64,000 nucleotides of DNA from Clostridiales bacterium (GTDB lineage Bacteria > Bacillota > Clostridia > Lachnospirales > Lachnospiraceae). Of the stretch, positions 26,399 to 36,478 are shown piece by piece (the first letter of the stretch is position 1; each line of letters opens with the position of its first letter). The DNA lies in contig JAQXKO010000018.1 in NCBI GenBank assembly GCA_029010495.1, positions 1 to 64,000 of the forward strand, given 5' to 3'. The notes under the pieces are model-generated. The model saw only the letters and a program-made list of their open reading frames with translations, had not been told where the DNA came from and made no database searches. The position numbers and the translations under genes are program-made.

Positions 26399-27200
26399 AT
26401 CTTTCAATTGCCTCAAACATCACTATTGCAGCCGCAACGGATGCATTAAGCGATTCCACATTTCCATACATCGGGATAATAATGTTTGTATCTGCTTTTT
26501 TAAGCACCTCATCCGACACTCCGTTTGCCTCATTGCCGATAACAATCGCAAAGCAGTTTCCGTATTCCGCCTTTTTATATGATACAGACGAATCCAGAGC
26601 AGTGGCAAAAACCTTAAAATCAGGTCTTGCAGCTCTGATTTTGTCAATTGCTTCCGAAAGTGAGTCAGCATATATGTACGGTACCCTGTTTATGGCTCCC
26701 ATGGTGGAGCGTACGACCTTAGGTCCGGTAATGTCTACTGATTCCCTGCTCAGCATCACAAGGTCAATTCCGGCCGCCTCAGAGGTTCTGATGATGGTTC
26801 CGAGATTCCCCGGATCTCTTAAGTCATCAAGCATGAGAATGCGAAGCTTCTCCCTGCGGATAAAATCATCAAGACTATACTCTCTGCTTCTGACAACAGC
26901 CATAACACCCTGCGGAGTAACAGTCTCAGCCACCTGTGAGAAAACCTTCCCATCGACCTCAAGACATGTTGTTGTTTTCAGGGCATTCAATCTGTCCTCA
27001 TCAAGCTTTTCAATAAACTCCTTTGTTGCATAAACCGTTTCAATCATTTCAGGCTCATTATCAAGAAATTCAAGAAACATCTTTTTTCCCTCGATAACAT
27101 ATACTCCCTCTTCATGACGAAGCTTTGTTTTTTTCAAAAGATTTGAAAGCCTTTTGATATTACCGTTGGCTGTACTTGTTATAATATCCTTACAAATCAA
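26397..27200 (-). CDS. SpoU-family RNA 2-prime-O-methyltransferase (TrmH-like)
   Basis: SPOUT-fold enzyme that methylates ribose in tRNA or 23S rRNA. An N-terminal substrate-binding domain (RLSNLLKKTKLRHEEGVYVI) is followed by motif 1 LDDLRDPGNLGTIIRTSEAA, motif 2 FAIVIGNEANGVSDEV and motif 3 IPMYGNVESLNASVAAAIVM. Two TTG codons compete as start; the second (27198-27200) is 7 nt from GAGGG and gives 267 residues, the first is too close. It ends the rho-to-prfA run; the RNA target is not determined. Confidence 0.9.
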   Translation of the reverse strand: MICKDIITSTANGNIKRLSNLLKKTKLRHEEGVYVIEGKKMFLEFLDNEPEMIETVYATKEFIEKLDEDRLNALKTTTCLEVDGKVFSQVAETVTPQGVMAVVRSREYSLDDFIRREKLRILMLDDLRDPGNLGTIIRTSEAAGIDLVMLSRESVDITGPKVVRSTMGAINRVPYIYADSLSEAIDKIRAARPDFKVFATALDSSVSYKKAEYGNCFAIVIGNEANGVSDEVLKKADTNIIIPMYGNVESLNASVAAAIVMFEAIER

Positions 27201-27252
27201 AACCAATCCCTCTAATCTAAATCAAGCGGACAGATAATGTCCGCCTTATTTA

Positions 27253-28326
27253 TCAGTTATCATTCATCTTTGCCAGCTTTGCAGCCTGGTCAGCAGCGAT
27301 GCAGGCATCAATAATTTCCTGTATATCACCATTCATAATCTTATCAAGCTTGTAAAGAGTAAGGCCGATACGATGGTCCGTAACTCTTCCCTGCGGGAAA
27401 TTGTAAGTACGGATTTTTTCCGAACGGTCACCTGTACCTACCTGGCTTCTTCTAAGCTCTGCCTCTGCATCATGAGCCTTCTGAAGTTCCAAGTCATAAA
27501 GCTTTGCACGAAGAAGGGCAAAAGCCTTATCCCTGTTTTGAAGCTGAGATTTTTCAGTCTGAGAATATACGACAATACCTGAAGGGAAATGCGTAAGTCT
27601 TACTGCCGAGTCAGTTGTATTGACACACTGACCGCCGTTACCCGAAGCACGCATTACGTCAATACGTATATCCTTCTCATCAATCTGTACATCAACCTCC
27701 TCTGCCTCCGGCATTACTGCCACGGAAGCAGTAGATGTATGGATACGTCCGCCGCTTTCAGTCTCGGGAACACGCTGAACACGGTGTACGCCGCTTTCAT
27801 ATTTCATTACGGAATATGCACCCTGTCCCTTAACCATGAACTGGACTTCCTTCATGCCTCCGATGCCTGTTTCGTCAATATTGACAAGCTCTGTCTTCCA
27901 GCCCTTTGACATAACATAATGAATGTACATACGATAAAGCTCAGCTGCAAAAAGAGCCGCCTCATCACCGCCTGCACCTGCACGTATTTCCACGATAATA
28001 TCCTTATCATCACTCGGATCCTTTGGGAGAAGAAGAATCTTAAGATCTCTTTCAAGCTCTACAAGCTCCTCCTTTGAGTTGGCAAGCTCTTCCTTCGCAA
28101 GCTCTCTCATTTCCTCATCACTTTCATCTTCAAGCAGCATCAGACTTTCTTCTATATTGTTCTTTGCCGCCTTATATGCGGTATATTTATCAACAAGAGG
28201 AAGAAGATCACTTGATTCCTTCATAAGCCTTCTGAAACGGTTTGTATCAGAAGCCGCATCAGGCGAAGAAAGCTCTGCCTGAAGCTCCTCATATTTTAAA
28301 AGCATACCTTCCAATCTGTCAAACAT
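27253..28326 (-). CDS. prfA: Peptide chain release factor 1
   Basis: Recognises UAA and UAG and releases the peptide. 357 residues. The GGQ loop is within [20 protein letters not shown] and the stop-codon recognition PET motif is within [14 protein letters not shown]. prmC, directly upstream by 11 bases, methylates its GGQ glutamine. Confidence 0.97.
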   Translation of the reverse strand: MFDRLEGMLLKYEELQAELSSPDAASDTNRFRRLMKESSDLLPLVDKYTAYKAAKNNIEESLMLLEDESDEEMRELAKEELANSKEELVELERDLKILLLPKDPSDDKDIIVEIRAGAGGDEAALFAAELYRMYIHYVMSKGWKTELVNIDETGIGGMKEVQFMVKGQGAYSVMKYESGVHRVQRVPETESGGRIHTSTASVAVMPEAEEVDVQIDEKDIRIDVMRASGNGGQCVNTTDSAVRLTHFPSGIVVYSQTEKSQLQNRDKAFALLRAKLYDLELQKAHDAEAELRRSQVGTGDRSEKIRTYNFPQGRVTDHRIGLTLYKLDKIMNGDIQEIIDACIAADQAAKLAKMNDN

Positions 28327-28338
28327 GTTTATTTCCTC

Positions 28339-29247
28339 CTAAAATGGTAGCGCCTGTAAACAGCTCTCTGCAGGTTTTTGACAGAGAGGTCGCTGTTTGA
28401 TGCCCGCGCTCACAACCCTGGGCTTATCAGCATAGTCCCTATGCACTTTTATGTCTGCGTAACCCTTTTCCGCAAGAAGATGCGGCACCGTCTTACCCTG
28501 GTCATATCCGATTTCAAGCACCAGTATTCCGTCCTCATAAAGATGCTTCTTTGCATCTTCGGCAATTATTCTGTAAAAATCAAGACCGTCCTCTCCGCCA
28601 TATAATGCGCCGTACGGCTCATGTTTTATAACCTTTTCATCAAGCGTCTTCATATCGTTTCCGGTAATATATGGCGGATTTGATATGATGAGATCGTACT
28701 GCCCCGTGATATTTTCAAACATATCACTCTGTATAAATGTGATATCGGTATTATTATCGGCAGCATTTATTTTGGCAACCTCTATGGCTTTATCGGAAAT
28801 ATCAGACGCAACGGCACAATATGCTTTCCCCAGTTTTTTTAAAGTATGCGCAACTGCTATTGCAATGCAGCCTGAGCCGGTACACATATCAAGAAATCTT
28901 ATTTCTTTTTTACAGTTATCAGCTGCGTAATTAACTGCCTTTTCAACCACATGCTCGGTATCCTGTCTCGGAATAAGTACATTTTCATTTACGGCAAACC
29001 TTAGTCCGTAAAAATACCTTTCACCGGTAATGTAATCTACCGGACACCCGGCTGCAGCCTTCTCTATATATATATTAAACTCGCCAAGCTTATCCTCAGG
29101 AAATATCTCATTACATACAAGGTAATAATCCGACTGTGAAATACCCGTCACATATTCAAAAAGATAATATGCGTCAACTGCGGGCTCTGAATTTCCTGCA
29201 GCCTTTAGTTTTTCCTTTGCCTGATTTAGGGCTTCAAAAAAAGTCAT
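28339..29247 (-). CDS. prmC: Release factor glutamine methyltransferase PrmC
   Basis: N5-glutamine methyltransferase that modifies the GGQ Gln of RF1 and RF2. The SAM motif LDMCTGSGCIAIAVAHTLKK and the catalytic NPPY (IISNPPYITGND) are clear; residues 1-80 are the helical substrate domain. The ATG at 29245-29247 shares its first base with the TGA of the upstream DUF1385 gene, so translation is coupled; a TTG one codon earlier is less likely. 302 residues. Confidence 0.95.
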   Translation of the reverse strand: MTFFEALNQAKEKLKAAGNSEPAVDAYYLFEYVTGISQSDYYLVCNEIFPEDKLGEFNIYIEKAAAGCPVDYITGERYFYGLRFAVNENVLIPRQDTEHVVEKAVNYAADNCKKEIRFLDMCTGSGCIAIAVAHTLKKLGKAYCAVASDISDKAIEVAKINAADNNTDITFIQSDMFENITGQYDLIISNPPYITGNDMKTLDEKVIKHEPYGALYGGEDGLDFYRIIAEDAKKHLYEDGILVLEIGYDQGKTVPHLLAEKGYADIKVHRDYADKPRVVSAGIKQRPLCQKPAESCLQALPF

Positions 29248-30260
29248 CAAATATCCTTATCCTTATATTCTTCGAAATTATCCTTAAGAAACTGCTTCCA
29301 GTCAAATACCGCCTCAACCGATGCGATGGCAACCTCTATCATTGAATCATCCGGCTCTCTTGTTGTAAGCCCCTGCATCCACATGCCCGGCTTTGACAAT
29401 ATGTTTACAAGCTTATTTTCGCTTTTTCCGGCCAGTCTTAAAAACTCATATGAAATACCTGCAATTACAGGCAGAAGCAAAAGTCTGATGGCAAATCTTA
29501 TAAGAAAATTTACAATTCTGTGATATGCAGTTACAGGCGGAATAAACATAAATACCACAATAGCGATTAAAAGCACGATAATGGTAAAGCTTGTACCGCA
29601 TCTTTTGTGCTCCTTACTCGAATTTCTGACATTTTCAACAGTAAGCGGCAGACCATGCTCAAGACAGTTTATTGATTTGTGTTCTGCGCCGTGATACATA
29701 AAGGTCCTTTTTATGTCCGGCATAAAGGTAATAAGCTTAATATACAGTATAAAAATCGCAAGCCTGATAACGCCTTCAATAAATGCCCCTAACGGACCTC
29801 CGATTTCAAATGACAGCAATTTGCAAATACCTTCTGAAATAAGCTGCGGCAGGAACATAAATATAAGAGCTGACAACACAAGTGAAAGGGCAATGGTTCC
29901 AAACATAACCCAGCCCGTCATAAAGCCCGCTTCTTCCCTGGCTTTATCATAATGTGTGCCGACATCATATTCTTTTGAAGCAGTCTGAGTATTGTCGTCT
30001 TTTTTTTCCTCTTCTTCATCAAAAAAATTAGCTGAAAAAGAAAGAGTCTTCATGCCTATTATCATTGACTCTATAAGATTGACGCTTCCCCTGATAAACG
30101 GTAAGCCGAGAAATTTATATTTTTCGACAATACTTGTACAGGACTGTACATCAGTTATTATGGATTTATCGGGAAGACGAACCGAAACGGCATACTGATT
30201 TTTATTTTTCATCATTACGCCTTCTATAACAGCCTGACCTCCAATACATGAATTTTTCAT
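29247..30260 (-). CDS. DUF1385 integral membrane protein
   Basis: 337 residues, read from the ATG at 30258-30260 after GGAGTATAT. The family core includes the N-terminal GGQAVIEGVMMKNKNQYAVS and FMYHGAEHKSINCLEHGLPL in the centre, between several membrane segments. DUF1385 proteins sit beside rpmE and prmC in many Clostridia, and their function is unknown. The four-codon upstream alternative (MRQNGVY) lacks a site. Confidence 0.9.
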   Translation of the reverse strand: MKNSCIGGQAVIEGVMMKNKNQYAVSVRLPDKSIITDVQSCTSIVEKYKFLGLPFIRGSVNLIESMIIGMKTLSFSANFFDEEEEKKDDNTQTASKEYDVGTHYDKAREEAGFMTGWVMFGTIALSLVLSALIFMFLPQLISEGICKLLSFEIGGPLGAFIEGVIRLAIFILYIKLITFMPDIKRTFMYHGAEHKSINCLEHGLPLTVENVRNSSKEHKRCGTSFTIIVLLIAIVVFMFIPPVTAYHRIVNFLIRFAIRLLLLPVIAGISYEFLRLAGKSENKLVNILSKPGMWMQGLTTREPDDSMIEVAIASVEAVFDWKQFLKDNFEEYKDKDI

Positions 30261-30342
30261 ATATACTCCATTCTGCCTCAAACGACTTTGATTTAAAAAT
30301 GCCTGACATAGTATCCTGCATTAACAAAAATAAATTAAAATA

Positions 30343-30376
30343 CAAAAATAGGTTGAGATAGAGATATCCCAACCTT
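30343..30376 (-). terminator. Terminator after rpmE
   Basis: GGTTG-G-GATA-TCTC-TATC-T-CAACC on the minus strand forms a near-perfect stem followed by TATTTTTG; the plus strand also ends in TTATTTTT. It lies 27 nt past rpmE and may act in both directions. Confidence 0.75.
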
Positions 30377-30403
30377 ATTTTTAACTGCGTATTAACAAAA
30401 GAT

Positions 30404-30601
30404 TTATAAACCGTACTTCTTATTGAACTTCTCAATAGCACCACGGCTTGCAGCTGCCTTAGACTGACCTGTGTAAAAAGGATGGCACTTAGAACATATT
30501 TCTACGTGGATTTCTTCCTTTGTTGAGCCTGTAACGAACTGGTTACCACAGTTACAAGTAACTTTTGCCTGATAATACTTTGGCTGAATTGCTTCCTGCA
30601 T
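30404..30601 (-). CDS. rpmE: 50S ribosomal protein L31
   Basis: 65 residues from the ATG at 30599-30601, six bases after GAGGTG; a GTG three codons earlier is less likely. MQEAIQPKYYQAKVTCNCGN has Cys16 and Cys18, and CSKC supplies Cys36 and Cys39, the zinc-binding form. Conserved C-terminal region HPFYTGQSKAAASRGAIEKF. It is placed between rho and DUF1385. Confidence 0.97.
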   Translation of the reverse strand: MQEAIQPKYYQAKVTCNCGNQFVTGSTKEEIHVEICSKCHPFYTGQSKAAASRGAIEKFNKKYGL

Positions 30602-30727
30602 GTTGTTCACCTCACAAATTATTTCTCTTTACCATGCCTGACACATCCCAAGCAGTGCATGAATATAATTTTTAATGTTAAATATACATTAAAGCTAATC
30701 AATTTCTGATAGCTGCCACTAAACAGC
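30602..30727 (-). promoter_or_regulatory. rpmE leader RNA, likely L31 autoregulatory leader
   Basis: The transcript from the promoter below has a leader of about 125 nt. It contains AGCTG/CAGCT and a perfect TTTAATGT/ACATTAAA stem, then the ribosome-binding site. Autogenous L31 leaders are described in Firmicutes; whether this one fits that class needs a covariance-model search. Confidence 0.5.
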
Positions 30728-30733
30728 TTGTTC

Positions 30734-30762
30734 ATTATAACATAGCTTTATTTTTTCTGCAA
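30734..30762 (-). promoter_or_regulatory. Promoter of rpmE
   Basis: Minus strand: TTGCAG (30757-30762), 17-nt spacer with TGT, perfect TATAAT (30734-30739); extended -10. It lets rpmE start independently of rho. Confidence 0.82.
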
Positions 30763-30791
30763 TACCTATATTTTAATATTTTTCGCTATTT

Positions 30792-32255
30792 TTATTCTCC
30801 TGCACGAAAAATTCCTCTTTTTCTGATACTATCTACCAGCTCGGCATTATTTTTTGTAGCCTTAACCATGTTTAAGATTGACTCAATAGCCTCATAAGAC
30901 TTTACGCCGTTAAGAGCCCTTCTACACAGATAATTTGCCTCAAGCTCCTCAGGAGTAAGTAAAAGGTCCTCTCTTCTCGTGCCTGACTTAGGAAGGTCAA
31001 TCGCAGGGAATATTCTCTTTTCAGATAACGAACGGTCGAGTACAAGCTCCATATTACCTGTTCCCTTAAATTCTTCAAAAACAACATCATCCATTCTGCT
31101 GCCCGTTTCTACGAGAGCCGTTGCAAGTATGGTAAGACTTCCTCCCTCTCTCGCACATCTTGCAGCACCGAAAAATTTCTTAGGCATATGAAGTGCCGAC
31201 GGATCAAGACCACCCGACAATGTTCTTCCCGAGCTCTGTGTTGTCTGGTTATATGCTCTTGCAAGTCTTGTAATACTGTCAAGAAGGATACACACATCAT
31301 CCCCGTGCTCAACAAGACACTTTGCCCTTTTCATAACCATCTCCGCAACCTTGATATGATTCTCAGGCTTTTCATCAAATGTAGAATAAATCACCTCAAC
31401 CCTGTCACCTTTTATCGATTCCATTATATCAGTAACCTCTTCGGGTCTTTCATCAATAAGCAGGATAATAATATCAGTTTCCGGATTGTTCTTAATCATG
31501 GCATTAGCAATCTGCTTAAGAAGTGTCGTCTTGCCTGCCTTAGGCTGCGAAACAATCATACCTCTCTGACCTTTTCCGATAGGAGATAAAAGGTCAATAA
31601 GTCTCATGGCTGCAGATCCGCCCTCAGTTTCAAGAGTAAACTTCCTGTTCGGAAATACAGGTGTAAGATCATCAAAATTTGTTCTTCTGGTAGCGAGATA
31701 CGGATCACGGCCGTTTATCTCGGTAATTGTGTAAAGACCCTGATACTTTTCCGTAGGGCTTTTAACCTTTAATGACCCCTTAATCTTGTCTCCTGTTTTA
31801 AGATTAAATTTCCTTACCTGACTCGGAGCAATATAAACATCCTGACTGCTTCCCTGATAATTGGTACATCTTAAAAAACCGTATCCTTCAACCATTTCCA
31901 GAACACCTTCACGCATTTCACCCGAATCCGCGAATATTCTGTTTTCACCTTCACTATTATTGCAGCTTCGCGCAATCTGTCTGTTCTCTGCGAAATTCTG
32001 ACGCGGTAAAACGCCAATTCCCTCTTCCCCGGAATTATCATTAATGAATCTGGGGCGGTTCCCCGTCTGGTAAGCATTACACGCAGTATTTTGTCTGGCT
32101 CTTAACCTTTTATTTTCCTCTTCTTCAGCATTAAGCTTTTCGGCAGCACTAATTACTTCAATAAGGTCTCCCTTTTTCATCGCAGAAACACCCTTTAAGC
32201 CTATTGATTTGGCATACTCCTTTAATTCAACAAGCGACATATTATCTTTATCCAT
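30792..32255 (-). CDS. rho: Transcription termination factor Rho
   Basis: Hexameric RNA helicase that terminates transcription. 487 residues. A Rho_N helical domain (residues 1-45, [20 protein letters not shown]), then a polar Asn/Arg-rich insert of about 80 residues, as in many Clostridia and Actinobacteria. An RNA-binding cold-shock-like domain ([14 protein letters not shown]) follows, then the ATPase with P-loop [18 protein letters not shown] and Walker [27 protein letters not shown] precedes the ATG. Confidence 0.96.
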   Translation of the reverse strand: MDKDNMSLVELKEYAKSIGLKGVSAMKKGDLIEVISAAEKLNAEEEENKRLRARQNTACNAYQTGNRPRFINDNSGEEGIGVLPRQNFAENRQIARSCNNSEGENRIFADSGEMREGVLEMVEGYGFLRCTNYQGSSQDVYIAPSQVRKFNLKTGDKIKGSLKVKSPTEKYQGLYTITEINGRDPYLATRRTNFDDLTPVFPNRKFTLETEGGSAAMRLIDLLSPIGKGQRGMIVSQPKAGKTTLLKQIANAMIKNNPETDIIILLIDERPEEVTDIMESIKGDRVEVIYSTFDEKPENHIKVAEMVMKRAKCLVEHGDDVCILLDSITRLARAYNQTTQSSGRTLSGGLDPSALHMPKKFFGAARCAREGGSLTILATALVETGSRMDDVVFEEFKGTGNMELVLDRSLSEKRIFPAIDLPKSGTRREDLLLTPEELEANYLCRRALNGVKSYEAIESILNMVKATKNNAELVDSIRKRGIFRAGE

Positions 32256-32566
32256 TTGACCTCCTTACCAAGTTACTTAATAATCTTTTTATATCAAATT
32301 TTATTATCTTACAAATATAAAAAATATCTTTACGGGGGATTTTATTTCGACTATCTTAAACAAATAATACTTTTCTTTTGTAAATAGAAATGGTTTTCAA
32401 CAAATAAATATTATTACGTAAACTACTGATATAACATACTGTATCATTATTTCAGTTTTTTAAAATAATATCTTTTAATTTTTTGAGAAACTTAATAAAT
32501 AAATTAACCTGTTATTAAAAGAAGCAGTTTTTCGAACTAAATTAACAGATAAAAATAGATATGTTT
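32256..32566 (-). other. AT-rich gap between rpoC and rho
   Basis: No gene or clear RNA was seen in these 311 bases. The sequence is strongly AT-rich. The best minus-strand promoter candidate near rho is an extended -10 TGATATAAA about 40 nt before the ATG, without a good -35 box. Some long leader for rho is possible. Confidence 0.4.
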
Positions 32567-32605
32567 CAAAAACAAATTGCCTCCACCCGCTTTGAGCAGG
32601 TGGAG
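32567..32605 (-). terminator. Terminator after rpoC
   Basis: CTCCACCTGCT and AGCGGGTGGAG (32595-32605 and 32581-32591) form an 11-bp stem with one T-G pair and a CAA loop, followed by GCAATTTGTTTTTG on the minus strand. It lies 13 nt past the rpoC stop. Confidence 0.7.
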
Positions 32606-32617
32606 TGCAATAAATAA

Positions 32618-35600
32618 TTATTCTTCAGTTTCCTCGAAGTCATCCTCGTCTGCATATCCGAAATCATCCTCGTCTGCATATACGAATTCATCATCAAAGT
32701 AAACTTCCTCGCCGAACATAATATCATCTTCAACGATTTCCGGCTCATCCTCAACTTCCTTGATTTCTTCTTTCCTGGACTTCTTTGATTTTTCCTTCTC
32801 AGCCTGTGCTTCCTCTAAAGCTCTGCGCTTAGCCTCTGCAAGTCTTCTTGCTTCCCTGATGTCAGAATCAAGCTTGACATCACGATATACAGCCATACCT
32901 GTACCTGCAGGTATAAGCTTACCAAGAATAACATTTTCCTTAAGACCGATAAGCGGATCAATCTTACCCTTGATTGCGGCATCTGTAAGGACACGTGTTG
33001 TCTCCTGGAAGGATGCTGCCGAAAGGAATGAATTGGTTGCAAGGGAAGCCTTGGTGATACCAAGCATAACCTGTTCACCTGTTGCCGGCTCTTTGCCCTC
33101 TGCAATAAGCTTTTCATTGCTTTCTTCAAATTCAAGGATGTCAACCATTGTTCCCGGAAGATAATCGGAATCACCGTTATTTTCGATTCTGATTTTCTTC
33201 AGCATCTGACGTACAATTACTTCAATGTGCTTATCATTAATTTCTACACCCTGAAGTCTGTATACTCGCTGCACTTCCTGAATCATATAATCCTGAACAG
33301 CTCTGAGACCCTTAATCTTTAATATGTCATGAGGATTTACCGAACCTTCGGTAAGCTCATCGCCGGCCTCAATCATCTGTCCGTCAATAACCTTAATAAT
33401 TGAACCGTAAGGTATAAGATATGCCTTTGATTCACCGGTTTCAATATTTGTTACGATAACTTCACGCTTCTTCTTTGTATCAGAAATCTTAATCTTTCCG
33501 CCAAATTCAGCAATAATTGCAAGACCCTTTGGCTTTCTGGCCTCGAAAAGCTCTTCAACTCGAGGAAGACCCTGTGTGATATCGTCACCGGCTACACCAC
33601 CTGTATGGAAGGTTCTCATGGTAAGCTGTGTACCAGGCTCACCAATTGACTGGGCAGCGATAATACCGACTGCCTCACCAACCTGAACAGGCTGGCCTGT
33701 TGCCATGTTTGCACCATAACACTTAGCGCACACACCGATATGTGAACGACAGGTAAGTGCAGTACGAATCTTAACCTTAGCATCTACACCGTCTTCAAGA
33801 ATTGCCTGTGTAGCGCATATTCTTGCAGCCTTCTTAGGAGTAATCATCTGATTCTTCTTAACGATGATTTCACCATTATCATCATAGATTGCCTCACAGG
33901 CTGTACGACCTGTAATACGCTCCTGTAATGCCTCGATAGTTTCCTTTCCTTCCATGAATGTCTTAATAGCCATTCCCGGAATATCCTCTGCACCCTCTGC
34001 ACAGTCGATTTCACGAACAATAAGATCCTGTGATACGTCAACAAGACGTCTTGTAAGGTAACCTGAATCGGCTGTTCTTAACGCTGTATCGGAGAGACCC
34101 TTACGAGCACCGTGAGCCGAGATGAAATACTCGAGTACGTCAAGACCCTCACGGAAGTTAGCCTTGATTGGGAGCTCAACAGTTTTACCTGAAGTATCAG
34201 CCATGAGACCACGCATACCGGCAAGCTGCTTAATCTGCTTGTCAGAACCACGGGCTCCCGAATGAGCCATCATCTTAATGTTGTTATATTTGTCAAGACC
34301 TGAAAGAAGCTTCTCTGTAATTTCATCATCGGCTGCCTTCCATGTGCTGATAACGAGCTTATAACGTTCGTCATCTGTCATGAAGCCCTGTCTGTATGCT
34401 TCTGAAATTTCCTCTACTGTTGCTTCGGCCTTTGAAAGAATTTCCTTCTTTGCAGCAGGAATGGTCATATCATGAATCGAAACTGTCATGGCAGCTCTTG
34501 TAGAGTACTTATATCCGAGTGACTTTACATGGTCAAGAGTCTCAGCCGTCTTTGTAGCTCCGTGTGTATTAATACACTTCTCTAAGATGCCCTTAAGCTC
34601 CTTACGCTTAACAAGGAATTCAATTTCATTAAGGAACTTATTCTCAGGCTTTGTTCTGTCAACATAACCAAGATCCTGAGGAATAACCTCATTGAAGATA
34701 AGACGTCCGAGTGTTGTAGTAATAACAGCACTGTCTGTTATATTTCCTTCGGCATCCTTCTCAACCTTTCTTACCTTGATTTCTGACTGAAGAGTTATAT
34801 AACCGTTTTCATAAGCAAGAATTGCTTCATTGATGCCTGTGAAGAACATTCCTTCACCCTTATCACCCGGTTTTGTCATTGTAAGGTAATAAATACCAAG
34901 TACCATATCCTGAGAAGGAACAGCTACCGGACCACCGTCGGAAGGCTTTAAGAGGTTGTTAGGAGAAAGAAGAAGGAATCTGCATTCTGCCTGTGCCTCT
35001 ACGCTGAGTGGTAAATGGACTGCCATCTGGTCACCGTCGAAGTCGGCGTTGAAGGCAGTACATACAAGAGGATGAAGCTTAATCGCTTTACCTTCTACAA
35101 GAATCGGCTCAAATGCCTGAATACCGAGTCTGTGAAGAGTAGGAGCACGGTTCAGCATTACAGGATGTTCTTTGATTACATCCTCAAGCACATCCCATAC
35201 CTCAGTCTGAAGACGTTCAACCATCTTCTTTGCTGACTTAACGTTATTTGCAATACCTCTTGAGGTAAGCTCCTTCATTACAAATGGCTTAAACAATTCA
35301 ACAGCCATCTCCTTTGGAAGACCGCACTGGTAAATCTTAAGCTCCGGACCAACTACGATTACCGAACGACCTGAATAGTCAACTCGCTTTCCGAGAAGGT
35401 TCTGTCTGAAACGTCCCTGCTTTCCCTTAAGCATATCAGAAAGTGACTTAAGAGCTCTGTTGCCGGGACCGGTAACAGGACGGCCTCTGCGGCCATTGTC
35501 ATTAAGAGCATCTACAGCCTCCTGAAGCATTCTCTTCTCGTTACGAACGATAATGTCAGGTGCGCCAAGTTCAAGAAGTCTCTTAAGACGATTGTTTCTG

Positions 35601-36442
35601 TTAATAATACGACGATATAAATCGTTCATATCAGATGTTGCAAATCTGCCGCCGTCAAGCTGAACCATAGGACGGAGATCAGGAGGAATTACAGGGATTG
35701 CCTTAAGAATCATCCATTCAGGCTTGTTATTTGAGCCTCTGAATGACTCAACAACCTCTAATCTCTTAATAATCTTTGCTCTCTTCTGACCTGTTGCAGT
35801 CTTAAGCTCTGCCTTAAGCTCTACAGAATCCTTTTCAAGATCAATCTTCTGCAAAAGCTCATATATAGCCTCAGCACCCATTCCGACACGGAATGAGCCT
35901 GAACCGTACTTTTCAACTGCGGCATTGTATTCCTGCTCAGTTAAGATGTCCTTAACATTAAGGCCTGTCTCACCTGCATCAAGAACAATATAGCAAATGA
36001 AGTATAATACCTTTTCAAGGTTTCTAGGAGTAATGTCAAGGATAAGACCCATTCTGCTTGGGATACCCTTGAAATACCAGATATGTGAAACAGGAGCAGC
36101 AAGGTCAATATAACCCATACGCTCACGACGTACTGATGCCTTTGTAACCTCTACGCCGCACTTATCACATATGATTCCCTTGTTACGAATCTTTTTATAT
36201 TTACCACAGTGACATTCCCAGTCCTTTGTAGGTCCGAAGATTTTCTCACAGAACAAGCCGTCTCTTTCAGGCTTAAGTGTTCTGTAGTTGATTGTCTCCG
36301 GCTTCTTAACCTCATACTCCGTAATATCACCGCTTCTACCATTTCTTGCCCATTCCCTGATTTTTTCAGGAGAAGCAAGACCGATTTTAATTTTATCGTA
36401 AGTTAACTGGCTTACGTTATTTTCTATCATTTCAGCTGACAT
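32618..36442 (-). CDS. rpoC: RNA polymerase beta-prime subunit
   Basis: Catalytic subunit of RNA polymerase. 1274 residues. Zinc site Cys77, Cys79, Cys92 and Cys95; the catalytic [12 protein letters not shown]; the trigger-loop region and [20 protein letters not shown] are all present. The last 35 or so residues form a very acidic tail with an in-frame 24-bp duplication encoding two copies of YADEDDF (32640-32680). It follows rpoB by 36 bases. The str genes rpsL, rpsG, fusA and tuf do not follow it. Confidence 0.98.
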   Translation of the reverse strand: MSAEMIENNVSQLTYDKIKIGLASPEKIREWARNGRSGDITEYEVKKPETINYRTLKPERDGLFCEKIFGPTKDWECHCGKYKKIRNKGIICDKCGVEVTKASVRRERMGYIDLAAPVSHIWYFKGIPSRMGLILDITPRNLEKVLYFICYIVLDAGETGLNVKDILTEQEYNAAVEKYGSGSFRVGMGAEAIYELLQKIDLEKDSVELKAELKTATGQKRAKIIKRLEVVESFRGSNNKPEWMILKAIPVIPPDLRPMVQLDGGRFATSDMNDLYRRIINRNNRLKRLLELGAPDIIVRNEKRMLQEAVDALNDNGRRGRPVTGPGNRALKSLSDMLKGKQGRFRQNLLGKRVDYSGRSVIVVGPELKIYQCGLPKEMAVELFKPFVMKELTSRGIANNVKSAKKMVERLQTEVWDVLEDVIKEHPVMLNRAPTLHRLGIQAFEPILVEGKAIKLHPLVCTAFNADFDGDQMAVHLPLSVEAQAECRFLLLSPNNLLKPSDGGPVAVPSQDMVLGIYYLTMTKPGDKGEGMFFTGINEAILAYENGYITLQSEIKVRKVEKDAEGNITDSAVITTTLGRLIFNEVIPQDLGYVDRTKPENKFLNEIEFLVKRKELKGILEKCINTHGATKTAETLDHVKSLGYKYSTRAAMTVSIHDMTIPAAKKEILSKAEATVEEISEAYRQGFMTDDERYKLVISTWKAADDEITEKLLSGLDKYNNIKMMAHSGARGSDKQIKQLAGMRGLMADTSGKTVELPIKANFREGLDVLEYFISAHGARKGLSDTALRTADSGYLTRRLVDVSQDLIVREIDCAEGAEDIPGMAIKTFMEGKETIEALQERITGRTACEAIYDDNGEIIVKKNQMITPKKAARICATQAILEDGVDAKVKIRTALTCRSHIGVCAKCYGANMATGQPVQVGEAVGIIAAQSIGEPGTQLTMRTFHTGGVAGDDITQGLPRVEELFEARKPKGLAIIAEFGGKIKISDTKKKREVIVTNIETGESKAYLIPYGSIIKVIDGQMIEAGDELTEGSVNPHDILKIKGLRAVQDYMIQEVQRVYRLQGVEINDKHIEVIVRQMLKKIRIENNGDSDYLPGTMVDILEFEESNEKLIAEGKEPATGEQVMLGITKASLATNSFLSAASFQETTRVLTDAAIKGKIDPLIGLKENVILGKLIPAGTGMAVYRDVKLDSDIREARRLAEAKRRALEEAQAEKEKSKKSRKEEIKEVEDEPEIVEDDIMFGEEVYFDDEFVYADEDDFGYADEDDFEETEE

Positions 36443-36478
36443 ACCAGTGCCCCTTTCTTAAAATGATTTACTCATTAT

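Noticed and set aside
32618-32754. 62-residue minus frame overlapping the rpoC end
   Set aside because: It runs out of frame over the repetitive acidic tail of rpoC and lacks a ribosome-binding site.
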